13,765 nucleotides of DNA from G020351775 sp039588335 (GTDB taxonomy: Bacteria > Gemmatimonadota > Gemmatimonadetes > Gemmatimonadales > GWC2-71-9), in contig JBDGZZ010000182.1 in the NCBI GenBank assembly GCA_039588335.1, positions 1 through 13,765 on the forward strand, given 5' to 3'. Position 1 is the first letter of the stretch, and every line of letters starts with the position of its first letter. A model generated the notes under the pieces. That model ran no database searches and had not been told where the DNA came from. It was given only the letters and a program-made list of their open reading frames with translations. Of this stretch, positions 7,016-13,764 are shown piece by piece. Position numbers and translations under genes: made by a program.

Positions 7016-7721
7016 CTTTTGTCTCCTTGGCCGTAAACTCACTATCCCGTCCCACGATCTCGCAGGCGACGCAGGGATTCATGTAGCACATCATGTCTTC
7101 GAACTCATTCATATCGACACACGGAGGGCTGAGATTGGCACAGCCACCGCAGATCGCCTTTTCGGGCTCCGAGTAGGTGCACCTGAGTTCGCAAGTAGGA
7201 CAAACCTGCATGCATGCACCGCACAACCGACACACCTCCGATTTGACATCGAACGGAGTGCCTATGCTGCGGTTCTCACCCCTACCCCGTAATCCAATCG
7301 CCTTCGCCATCATTTGTTCAGCACACATGCGCACGCATCGACCGCAGAGGATGCAGTCCTCATATTCCTGCCGGAACCGTTGCTGCCGCACCTCATGTGC
7401 CGCCGCCAGGTCCTGAATCGTCTTTGACTGAGGACAAGAGGCGAGCAACAACTCGAGAATCATCTTTCGGTTGCTCACAACCCGAGATGAAGAGGTTCGG
7501 ACAATGAGTCCCTCCTCGGCCGGGTACGTGCACGCGCTCACCAACCTGGAGTTGCCCCTCTCGTCGATCTGCACCAGACAGAGCCGGCACGCCCCGTAGG
7601 GCGACAAACCGTCCATGTGACACAGAGTCGGAATAGGGAATCCGAGGAACTCGGCCGCCTCCAACAGGGTCGTACCCTTCTCAACATTGGTGGTCACGCC
7701 ATTGATACTGAGCGTGATCAT
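7002..7721 (-). CDS. HoxU/NuoG-N-like 2Fe-2S and 2[4Fe-4S] ferredoxin subunit with Cys-rich tail
   Basis: 239 residues. Residues 1-75 are a plant-type 2Fe-2S domain with ligands Cys34, Cys45, Cys48, Cys64. The region that in NuoG/HydA carries the His-Cys3 4Fe-4S cluster is shortened (LLLASCPQSKTIQDLAAAHEV) and lacks the usual His/Cys set. Two 4Fe-4S motifs follow: C123-x2-C126-x2-C129-x3-C133 and C164-x2-C167-x2-C170-x3-C174. Residues 174-220 hold nine cysteines including C191-x2-C194 and C217-x2-C220, enough for another cluster or a zinc site. There is no H-cluster domain, so it is not a hydrogenase. The start ATG at 7721 has GGAGGTG upstream and overlaps the preceding stop in ATGA, indicating translational coupling. 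It should wire electrons between the NuoF-like flavin and the other subunits, probably with ferredoxin as external partner. Confidence 0.92.
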   Translation of the reverse strand: MITLSINGVTTNVEKGTTLLEAAEFLGFPIPTLCHMDGLSPYGACRLCLVQIDERGNSRLVSACTYPAEEGLIVRTSSSRVVSNRKMILELLLASCPQSKTIQDLAAAHEVRQQRFRQEYEDCILCGRCVRMCAEQMMAKAIGLRGRGENRSIGTPFDVKSEVCRLCGACMQVCPTCELRCTYSEPEKAICGGCANLSPPCVDMNEFEDMMCYMNPCVACEIVGRDSEFTAKETKDVVV

Positions 7722-9736
7722 CTTTCACCTCCGCCACTCCCTATGCAGGCGTCTCTTACCTGAGGGCGTCTGGTGAACTCCAAATCACACCGTAGGCAGC
7801 GTCTTGCTTCCCGTGCCGCGGCTTCCATCGTGAGAGTTTCCTCAATTTCCGTGAAGGAGTTCCGTCGCTGCTTCACAGAGAGCGTGGGCATCTTGACTCT
7901 TGCATCATCGACCCCATCCTGTAGTCCATCGACAACAGGCTCGACGTAGGCTGTCGGCAAGCGAGGCTCTGCCCGCAGCGTCATATCTCTCCCCTGCAGA
8001 TACAAAGCGATTACGTCCGCTGCGCGCTTCCCTGCGGCAATCGCATCTATGACTGTGTTGGGCCCGGTTACTACATCGCCACCGGCAAAGAGGCCAGGTC
8101 GTCCGGCACTCAGTGTGCGTTCCTCGACAGCGATCGTGCCGTCCCTCATCTCAAGGCCAGTCACGTCAGCAGCTCCGACATCGCTGGCTGCCTCACTGAT
8201 AGCGACGATGAGCGTGTCGAGGGGTACTCTGAATTCCGAACCGGGTTTCGCCACTGGTTTTCGTCGCCCGCTGTTGTCCACTTCGCCCAACTCATTGACC
8301 ACGAACTCACCGGCCGTCACATGCCCTTTCTCGCCGTGCAGCTCGATGGGGGTCACCAACAGCTCCAGCTCAATGCCTTCTTCGAGAGCACCCTCTATCT
8401 CCTCCTCGAACGCGGGCATCTCCTGGCGCGTGCGGCGGTAGAAGATCGTGACTTCGGTGACACCCTCCTGTCGTAGAGCCACTCTAGCTGCGTCCAGCGC
8501 CGAATTGCCGCCACCGATGACACCAACTTTGCCGGTGGCGAGCGATTCGCCCTGGAGGTTCCATGCTTTCAAGAACTCCATGGACGGATAAACGCCGGCC
8601 AAATCCTCGCCAGCGATGTCCATGCGCCAACTCTCGTGTGCACCCACTGCTAGGAACACAGCGTCGAAGCCATCTCTAAAGAGATCGTCCACGGTGAAGT
8701 CAGTACCCAACGCGACGCTGCAACACAGTGTGACGTTGTCGTCTATCAGTGCATCGATTTCCTTTTGCACGACGTCACGTGGAAGGCGAAAGGTGGGAAT
8801 CCCAGACGTCAACAACCCTCCCGGTTGGTCATCCGCCTCGAACACCGTCGTCTTGTAACCCTTGAGAGAGAGGTGGTGCGCCGCTGTGAGACCCGCCGGA
8901 CCAGACCCGACTACAGCCACCCGCTTGGTTGCGGCAACCGGGTCACTCTGTCGCTCGGGTTTGTAGACACTGGGCTCGATTTGATCGGTGACAAACCGCT
9001 TGAGAGCACGGAGAGCCAGGGGGTCTTGTCCTGTAGTCAGGAGACGACAGTGCTGCTCACACCTATGGTCACACACGCGCGCGCACACCGACGGGAACGT
9101 GTTCGCCTCGCGTATGACTCGATACGCTTCCTCGTATTCGCCATGGGCAATGAGGGCCGCGTAGCGCCATGCCTCGGTCCCGACCGGGCATGCGGCCTGG
9201 CATGGCGCCCCGGTCAGGCCTTCGCAGACAAATGCATCACACTGCAGGTCGATTATGTGTCGTTCGTACTCAGCACGAAAATACCGCAGCGTACTCAGAA
9301 CCGGGTTCGCCGCCGACTGCCCCAAGCCACACATGCTCGTCTCCGCCACCACCTGGCCCAGCGCCTCGAGTAGATCCAGATGGGCAAGCGTGCCCCGACC
9401 CTCTGTGATGTCGTCCATCAACTCCCACATCCGCTGCGTCCCCTTGCGACAGGTGAAACACTTGCCGCAAGATTCGTCCTTGAGGAATCCCATGAAATAC
9501 TTGGCGACATCGACCATGCAGGTACCTTCATCCATCACGATCATGCCACCAGATCCCATGATGGCGCCGGCCTGCTTCAGGCTATCGTAATCGATGGGGA
9601 GATCGAACCGCCTATGCGGGATGCATCCGCCTGATGGTCCTCCTATCTGTACCGCCTTGATCTTGCATGCCGACAACTGAAAAAACCTTGGTGCCCTTGC
9701 TGGTTGCCGTGCCCACGCGAGCATAAGTGTCTCCAC
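7718..9736 (-). CDS. NuoF C-terminal part fused to GltD-like FAD/NAD(P) oxidoreductase (second half of a split gene)
   Basis: Homology begins at about base 9664 with KIKAVQIGGPSGGC of NuoF; the frame upstream of that to 9736 is non-homologous and no natural start is evident. NuoF part: GSGGMIVMDE, then 4Fe-4S ligands in SCGKCFTC and the later Cys in ETSMCGLG. Next comes a Fer4_20-like domain, CQAACPVGTEAW followed by C-x3-C-x3-C-x3-C in CARVCDHRCEQHC, as in GltD and dihydropyrimidine dehydrogenase. Two dinucleotide folds follow: FAD site VAVVGSGPAGLTAAHHLS, NAD(P) site VGVIGGGNSALDAA, and GLFAGGDVVTGPNTVIDAIAAG near the end. It closes with RRCLRCDL. Together with the next gene it formed one subunit of about 1,055 residues with FMN, FAD and two pyridine-nucleotide sites. 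Its stop overlaps the HoxU-like start (ATGA). The HydABC-type NADH module is usually not fused this way. Confidence 0.85.
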   Translation of the reverse strand: METLMLAWARQPARAPRFFQLSACKIKAVQIGGPSGGCIPHRRFDLPIDYDSLKQAGAIMGSGGMIVMDEGTCMVDVAKYFMGFLKDESCGKCFTCRKGTQRMWELMDDITEGRGTLAHLDLLEALGQVVAETSMCGLGQSAANPVLSTLRYFRAEYERHIIDLQCDAFVCEGLTGAPCQAACPVGTEAWRYAALIAHGEYEEAYRVIREANTFPSVCARVCDHRCEQHCRLLTTGQDPLALRALKRFVTDQIEPSVYKPERQSDPVAATKRVAVVGSGPAGLTAAHHLSLKGYKTTVFEADDQPGGLLTSGIPTFRLPRDVVQKEIDALIDDNVTLCCSVALGTDFTVDDLFRDGFDAVFLAVGAHESWRMDIAGEDLAGVYPSMEFLKAWNLQGESLATGKVGVIGGGNSALDAARVALRQEGVTEVTIFYRRTRQEMPAFEEEIEGALEEGIELELLVTPIELHGEKGHVTAGEFVVNELGEVDNSGRRKPVAKPGSEFRVPLDTLIVAISEAASDVGAADVTGLEMRDGTIAVEERTLSAGRPGLFAGGDVVTGPNTVIDAIAAGKRAADVIALYLQGRDMTLRAEPRLPTAYVEPVVDGLQDGVDDARVKMPTLSVKQRRNSFTEIEETLTMEAAAREARRCLRCDLEFTRRPQVRDACIGSGGGER

Positions 9737-10799
9737 CGTGTGAGATGATGATGGGGACGTTGGCCCAAGTCTCTACGTTGTTGATACAGGTAGGCTTGCC
9801 ATTGATACCGCTTTCGGTTGGGAACGGGGGCCTCTGGCGGGGTTCGCCTACCATACCCTCTATAGTACGGATGAGAGCGGTCTCCTCGCCGCACACGAAA
9901 GCACCGGCGCTCTTCACTATGTTGACGTCGAAATCGAGTCCCGCACCCAGGATGTCTTTGCCCAACAACCCGAATTCTCGAGCCAGTCGGAGTGCGATCA
10001 ACACATGCTTGATTGCCAAGGGGTACTCATGCCGCACGAACACAAACCCCTCGGTAGCACCAATGGCCATGGCACCGATGATCATTCCCTCTATTATGCT
10101 GTGCGGATTGCCTTCTAGAATGCTGCGATCCATGTAGGCCCCGGGGTCGCCTTCGTCGGCGTTGCATACGACGTACTTCACATCGCCTTCTTGGCGCCGT
10201 GCCAGCTCCCATTTATCGGCAGTGTGGAACCCGGCTCCGCCTCGGCCGCGCAGGCCGGACCTCCTGACTTGGTCGATGATCTCTTCAGGGGTACATCCGG
10301 CCAGAGCCTTGGCGAGTGCCTCGTAACCTCCTTCGGCGAGGTAGTCAAACAGCCTGATCGGATCTAGTCGCTGGTTTCGTCCCAGTAGAGTGCGTTGTTG
10401 CTTGGAGAAGAACGGAATCTCGTCCATGCAGTTGCACGCAGTTCCCGTAGTGGGGTTCTTGTAGAGCAGGTCCTTGGCACGTTCGCCGTTGACCGCGGCA
10501 GCGACAAGGGCTGGCACATCATGCGTGTCGATCTTGGGATAGAAAGCCTCGCTCGGCTCGGTGACAACAAAGGGACCCATCTCGCAGAAACCATGACATC
10601 CCGTGATGCGGAGGCCGACTTGGTCCACGAGATCGTGCTCAATGAGATATCTCTTGATGACTCGTTGGACGTCGTTTGCGCCGCTCGCTTGGCAAGCAGT
10701 TCCCGCGCACACGGTGATGCGGGGCTTGGACTGACTCGCACTACTACGTATGCGACGGCGTAGCAGCTCTAATTCGCCTAACGAACTGAGTCTTGGCAT
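9612..10799 (-). CDS. NuoF/HydB-like NADH-binding FMN subunit, first half of a frameshifted gene
   Basis: Residues 25-115 are a thioredoxin-like 2Fe-2S domain with Cys31 and Cys36 (CAGTAC) and Cys68 and Cys72 (CHGFC). The NuoF core has the FMN/NADH glycine-rich loop GRGGAGF (185-191), CNADEGDPGAYMDR (212-225) and INGKPTCINNVETWANV. Homology stops at residue 378 (VFSVVGM, base 9666). The last 18 codons to the TAG at 9612 are out of frame. The expected next segment, about 30 residues at the start of the SLBB domain (GLVEVPMGT-type in relatives), is absent, and KIKAVQ resumes one base later in another frame. So a deletion of roughly 90 bp, not a multiple of three, splits the subunit. I chose ATG 10799, which gives the normal N-terminus; an AAGGAG lies unusually far upstream. 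A TTG at 10871 overlapping the previous stop is the alternative start. Without repair the enzyme would lack its N3 cluster and GltD module. Confidence 0.85.
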   Translation of the reverse strand: MPRLSSLGELELLRRRIRSSASQSKPRITVCAGTACQASGANDVQRVIKRYLIEHDLVDQVGLRITGCHGFCEMGPFVVTEPSEAFYPKIDTHDVPALVAAAVNGERAKDLLYKNPTTGTACNCMDEIPFFSKQQRTLLGRNQRLDPIRLFDYLAEGGYEALAKALAGCTPEEIIDQVRRSGLRGRGGAGFHTADKWELARRQEGDVKYVVCNADEGDPGAYMDRSILEGNPHSIIEGMIIGAMAIGATEGFVFVRHEYPLAIKHVLIALRLAREFGLLGKDILGAGLDFDVNIVKSAGAFVCGEETALIRTIEGMVGEPRQRPPFPTESGINGKPTCINNVETWANVPIIISHGGDTYARVGTATSKGTKVFSVVGMQDQGGTDRRTIRRMHPA

Positions 10800-10867
10800 C
10801 GTATGCCGTTCGTGCTCCTTTGCGTCTTCCGCTCTCTTGGTCAAGACAATTGCATTGGTCGTGGCGT

Positions 10868-11719
10868 TCAAGCACCTAGATCAAGCAAGTGTTGTTTACA
10901 ACCTCGGCGTGAACAAAGCTGGATTGTGCCACCTCCCCTCACCAGCAGCAGGATCGTAGGGGCATCGCAGTCCGGGCACAGTCTTCCCGACCTGAGTTCG
11001 GCGTGGCATTTGGGACAGAAGAAGTGAAGGACGGCTCCTTTGGGAATTTCGTACTCCGATCGAGTACGATAGTCGCCGTAAAGGCTGCTCAGTCTCATCC
11101 ATCCGTGTTTACGACCGAACGACGCGGTCACGCGTACCATCGGATAGCCGTCCAGCAAGTACTCATCATTCATCAAGCTGCGATTGCAGTTCGGACACGA
11201 CACACTGACTGCGAACACACGTTCATCATCAGTCATTCTGAGCGCGCCGTTGATCCTGGACGCCCGGCCCAGAATACCAGATACGTCTCCATCCTTGATG
11301 TTGCGGTAGTACTCACCGTCGACGACTGCCACCGGTCCCAGTGCACATGCGCCTAGGCAGTTGACTGTCGATAACGAGAACTCGCCATCATCGCTCGTGC
11401 CGCCAGCCTTTACTTTGAGATTCTGCTCGAAGCTTCCGAGGACTTTTGGCGAACCACGAACATGGCAGGCTGTACCCATGCAAACTGACGCGATATGCTT
11501 GCCCCTGGGCTCCAGACTGAAGCTGCGGTAGAACGTTGCGACCCCAAACAGGTCCACCAGCGACCGGTTTGTTCTGTTTGCCACGATCTTCAGAGCTGCC
11601 CCGGGTAAGTAGTTATAAGTCGCCTGCACGTCTTCTAGGATCGAGATGATTGCACCCTGTCTGCCGTTGTGCTTGTCCACGATCCGGAACACGTCTTCAG
11701 GATTGATCCGGGTTTTCAT
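10868..11719 (-). CDS. NuoE/HoxE-like 2Fe-2S subunit with C-terminal zinc-ribbon-like extension
   Basis: 283 residues, longer than the usual 150-180 of NuoE. Residues 1-150 are the thioredoxin-like fold with LFGVATFYRSF and 2Fe-2S ligands Cys80, Cys85 (CMGTAC) and Cys121, Cys125 (CLGAC). This subunit normally sits on NuoF and helps shuttle electrons from NADH-reduced FMN. Residues 170-275 form an extra domain with C175-x2-C178, C235-x2-C238, C248-x2-C251 and a last pair Cys269/Cys274, the spacing of zinc ribbons or rubredoxin-like sites. I do not recognise this tail as a named family. The ATG at 11719 puts MKTRINPEDVF at a normal NuoE start; the ribosome site is weak. The stop overlaps a TTG in the next reading frame. 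It lies 42 bp after the Cys-rich gene and clearly belongs to the same operon. Confidence 0.92.
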   Translation of the reverse strand: MKTRINPEDVFRIVDKHNGRQGAIISILEDVQATYNYLPGAALKIVANRTNRSLVDLFGVATFYRSFSLEPRGKHIASVCMGTACHVRGSPKVLGSFEQNLKVKAGGTSDDGEFSLSTVNCLGACALGPVAVVDGEYYRNIKDGDVSGILGRASRINGALRMTDDERVFAVSVSCPNCNRSLMNDEYLLDGYPMVRVTASFGRKHGWMRLSSLYGDYRTRSEYEIPKGAVLHFFCPKCHAELRSGRLCPDCDAPTILLLVRGGGTIQLCSRRGCKQHLLDLGA

Positions 11720-11761
11720 GTGGCTGCGCTTTCTTGATTACCGATTCGGATCACCACGAGC

Positions 11762-12061
11762 CTAGTAATACTCCTCGCAGTGCCAGACACCTCCGTCGGG
11801 GCACGTCAGCGTGCAGGTCTCCCAGTTGTCGCAGGTGCCACACAATCCCGGCCGTCCATTTGGCTTCGCAGCCCTCATCGAGTGGCTTTCAACAACAGCG
11901 ACCGTCGGGTTGGCCCTGCGCAACCTCACTGGCGGTATGTAGCTGTCAAATGTCTCGCATTGGTGTACTGGCCGTGTGCGCGTCTTGACATACATGCAGT
12001 CGCCAATGTTCACGCAGGTTGCGCACAATCCCTTCTTCAATACCATGCTCCGAGCTAGCAC
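11762..12061 (-). CDS. Small protein with two Cys-rich repeats, first gene of the redox operon
   Basis: 99 residues from a GTG at 12061 (GGGGGA four bases ahead), or 94 from the ATG at 12046, which gives MVLKKGLCATC and may be the true start. It has two copies of one motif, GLCATCVNIGDC...HQCETF and GLCGTCDNWETC...WHCEEY, that is C-x2-C-x4-C and a fourth Cys 12 to 13 residues on, ending in an acidic C-x-E-x-[FY]. The two four-Cys sets suggest two metal sites (zinc or Fe-S). Small proteins with this second motif (ending GGVWHCEEY) occur, as I recall, beside redox gene clusters of anaerobes, but I know of no assigned function. As leader of the operon directly behind the sigma-54 element, it may be an assembly factor, metal chaperone or small electron-transfer subunit. 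No signal peptide or membrane segment is seen. Confidence 0.85.
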   Translation of the reverse strand: MLARSMVLKKGLCATCVNIGDCMYVKTRTRPVHQCETFDSYIPPVRLRRANPTVAVVESHSMRAAKPNGRPGLCGTCDNWETCTLTCPDGGVWHCEEYY

Positions 12062-12096
12062 AAGATCCCCCAGCGGTGTCTTTGTACCGAACTAAG

Positions 12097-12111
12097 GCAA
12101 TCAGCGTGCTA
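12097..12111 (-). promoter_or_regulatory. Candidate sigma-54 (-24/-12) promoter of the redox operon
   Basis: Read on the minus strand the sequence is TAGCACG-CTGA-TTGC, against the consensus TGGCACG-N4-TTGC. The GC of the -12 element is at 12098-12097 and the spacing is exactly canonical. The only mismatch in the fixed positions is A for the first G of -24. Transcription would start near 12085, about 25 bases before the GTG at 12061. The NtrC-type activator encoded at 2130-3479 fits as its regulator. Confidence 0.6.
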
Positions 12112-12441
12112 GCCGATCCGGCCGCACATGACGCCGATTGTTGGACCCGGTTGGCTACAGGGAAGTCTCTAATTGACAAGCGGTTAGCGCTACCAGAGCG
12201 GCGGTGCTAGTGAGCGGACGGACCAGTGCTAAGCCGATTTTAAGCGGTCGTTTTTGTACCACCGGGGAATATTTCCTCGATAACACTACCGAGTTCCCAG
12301 TTCCCTCCAATAGCGGCACTGATCGCAGCACTGGCCTCGAATGTCGAATGTCGAACAGAGAATTCAGCGAAGATGTAGGTGTAGGCTTAGGCTGCTGGCT
12401 TGCAGCCAACACGCCACGGAGTGGTGCTCGCTAACTGCTGA
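12112..12441. other. Non-coding upstream region of the redox operon with several short repeats
   Basis: No gene is convincing here. About 75-97 bp upstream of the -12 element lies an imperfect dyad, AGCGCTACC (12186-12194) and GGCGGTGCT (12200-12208), matching at 6 of 9 positions: a possible enhancer for the NtrC-type activator. Also present are direct repeats TAAGCCG/TAAGCGG (12230, 12241), a GTGCTA motif three times (12107, 12204, 12227), TCGAATG in tandem (12337-12355), and a hairpin GGCTGC-6-GCAGCC (12390-12407). All are observations only; the enhancer role is inference. Confidence 0.4.
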
Positions 12442-12630
12442 CCGCTGGAATGGGTCGCGTGGTTCAACCACAGCCGCCAACTCGAGCCGATCGGGCATGT
12501 TCCCCCGGCAGAACATGAAAAGGCATACTACAACCGCCGGGAGGCTCCCGCCGAGCTGGTGGCACTCAAGTACAACGGCCTCCGGAAGGCCCGGCGCGGT
12601 TCATTCAAGGCGCCCGTAACAACGACATGA
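12442..12630 (+). mobile_element. IS3-family transposase C-terminal remnant
   Basis: The frame read from 12442 gives LEWVAWFNHSRQLEPIGHVPPAEHEKAYY and about 30 more residues to TGA at 12628. This is the characteristic tail of IS3-family (IS150/IS2-like) integrase-core transposases (W-V-x-W-F-N-x-x-R-x-L-E-P-I-G and P-P-A-E-x-E-x-x-Y-Y). An in-frame TGA at 12439 and the absence of the DDE core upstream show that only the last ~60 residues survive. No terminal inverted repeat or target duplication is visible, so it is a dead scrap. Its end abuts and overlaps the 3' end of the exported protein gene on the other strand. Confidence 0.85.
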
Positions 12631-13036
12631 GCAGGTTGTGCCCGGCGTCTGAATAGTCGGGCGAATAGTCGAACCCACTAAACACACGAACCACGGTAGC
12701 GATGTACTCGCCAACGGATGGCCCCCGACGCCTGGCGGGGGGCACGGGTGCTCGGTCCTTGCTATACCTGGTTCGCATCGTGCCTGGATTGAGTAGCACC
12801 ACACGACAGCCAGTTGTGTCCTCTGCGAGCGCATTACTTTGCCCGGTCGGTCTAGTCCTTCGGAACGGTGCATCGATTTGAGTTGGCACGCCGAGCTTCC
12901 CAACAGGATCATGCCAGACCCAGGATTGAACTTGCAACGAGCGAGGGTCTAGTTGTACAGGCGGTGACTCTTGTGCCGATAGCGTCGTGATCGGAACAAG
13001 TAGCGTGATGAGATGTGATGCGATGGCGAAACGCAT
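12605..13036 (-). CDS. Small exported protein of unknown function, probably truncated
   Basis: 143 residues from an ATG at 13036 with GGGAGG six bases ahead. The N-terminus is a classical signal peptide (MRFAIASHLITLLVPITTLSAQ), likely cleaved near SAQ, so the product is secreted or periplasmic. The mature part has basic and proline-rich stretches (PPARRRG) followed by GEYIATVVRVFSGFDYSPDYS; I recognise no family. The last 9 or so codons overlap the tail of the IS3 transposase remnant (12605-12630), so the original C-terminus was probably lost when the IS element or a later rearrangement joined here. It is separated from the membrane-protein gene upstream by 266 bp and may have its own promoter there, but I see no strong one. 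Confidence 0.55.
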   Translation of the reverse strand: MRFAIASHLITLLVPITTLSAQESPPVQLDPRSLQVQSWVWHDPVGKLGVPTQIDAPFRRTRPTGQSNALAEDTTGCRVVLLNPGTMRTRYSKDRAPVPPARRRGPSVGEYIATVVRVFSGFDYSPDYSDAGHNLLMSLLRAP

Positions 13037-13084
13037 GGCAGCCTCCCGAAGTCTTACACGACTAGGCTAGCTGGAAGGCGTCAG

Positions 13085-13101
13085 ATCGGCGTCAAGCCGA
13101 T
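13085..13101. repeat. Perfect 6-bp inverted repeat upstream of the exported protein gene
   Basis: ATCGGC-GTCAA-GCCGAT, about 50 bp before the ATG at 13036. It lies in the 266-bp gap between the two minus-strand genes. On the minus strand it overlaps a TTGACG that could act as a -35 box, but no good -10 follows. It could be an operator or a weak hairpin. Confidence 0.35.
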
Positions 13102-13284
13102 TGAGCCACTTCATCTCGGCCTTGTATCTTCTCCGAGAGGCAGAAAAACGTGCTGCGGATTATTGGCGAGCCGTACCGTGATATACGCTCATGCCAAAGG
13201 GGGGGCGCACCCTTCGCCAGCCCGGTTGACGCTCTCACGCTCACCAGCGCAGTGACTGATCTACGATAGGGCGAGGCGTGGTTT

Positions 13285-13296
13285 GGCTAATTAGCC
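13285..13296. repeat. 12-bp perfect palindrome just after the membrane-protein gene
   Basis: GGCTAATTAGCC lies 7 bases beyond the stop of the membrane protein (minus strand). It is a perfect 12-bp palindrome, with no loop and no T tract. It is better suited to a dimeric DNA-binding protein than to termination, although the location after a stop would suit either. Confidence 0.4.
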
Positions 13297-13302
13297 CCGC
13301 CC

Positions 13303-13764
13303 TCAGCTCCTGTGAAGCGCCCCCCAGATCGGTTTTCCAAAGGCGAACATACAGGCCCATCCGGCGATGATTCCGGGCAGGAAAGCGGCCGCGAAAAGGT
13401 AAATCTCTCCGGTGTAACTCGCCTCCTTCCACACGAAGAACGCCCCCGCAGGCACGAAGAGGACGCAACTGAGCGCCACCAAGATGAGGCCAATGGTCTT
13501 CTGGGAGGCCAACAGCAACACTCCGATCAGGAGGCCGGTGAGCAGTACAGCGGGAATGGCGACATGCCACTCGATGGCGTAGCGGTACATGACGACGAAG
13601 AGGAAGAGGCCCAGCGCTGACGCGATGTTCAGGATGATGGTCCAGCGCACCAGCCCCATGCGCGGACCGTTCCAGTCGGTGGCGGCCCGGCCCTCGTAGC
13701 GCTCGAACATTGCACGACCCGGTAAGCTCACGAACAGCAGGACCGACGCAATCAGGGCGACAGC
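13303..13764 (-). CDS. Multi-pass membrane protein, 5' end outside the window
   Basis: The frame is open to the right edge of the window, and the upstream residues (ALIASVLLFVSL) already look like a membrane helix, so I treat it as partial. Possible internal starts are GTG 13731 and ATG 13710, but neither has a convincing ribosome site. The visible part, about 150 residues, contains four further hydrophobic segments: WTIILNIASALGLFLFVV, AIPAVLLTGLLIGVLLLA, TIGLILVALSCVLFVPAGAFFVW, and LFAAAFLPGIIAGWACMFAF. Loops are short, with few charged residues. I recognise no family. It lies on the same strand as the exported-protein gene but 266 bp away. Confidence 0.6.
   Translation of the reverse strand, partial: AVALIASVLLFVSLPGRAMFERYEGRAATDWNGPRMGLVRWTIILNIASALGLFLFVVMYRYAIEWHVAIPAVLLTGLLIGVLLLASQKTIGLILVALSCVLFVPAGAFFVWKEASYTGEIYLFAAAFLPGIIAGWACMFAFGKPIWGALHRS

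Noticed and set aside
8765..9373. 202-codon plus-strand frame
   Set aside because: Antisense shadow of the GltD-like FAD/NAD(P) domains; composition is that of a complement of a real gene.
9690..9710. Programmed ribosomal frameshift at the run of six T in the NuoF-like gene
   Set aside because: Shifting frame there would still leave about 30 conserved residues missing, so it does not explain the break.
12155..12412. 85-codon minus-strand frame with a lipobox-like LTAC
   Set aside because: The LTAC is near the C-terminus, not in a signal peptide, there is no ribosome site, and it covers the promoter region of the operon.
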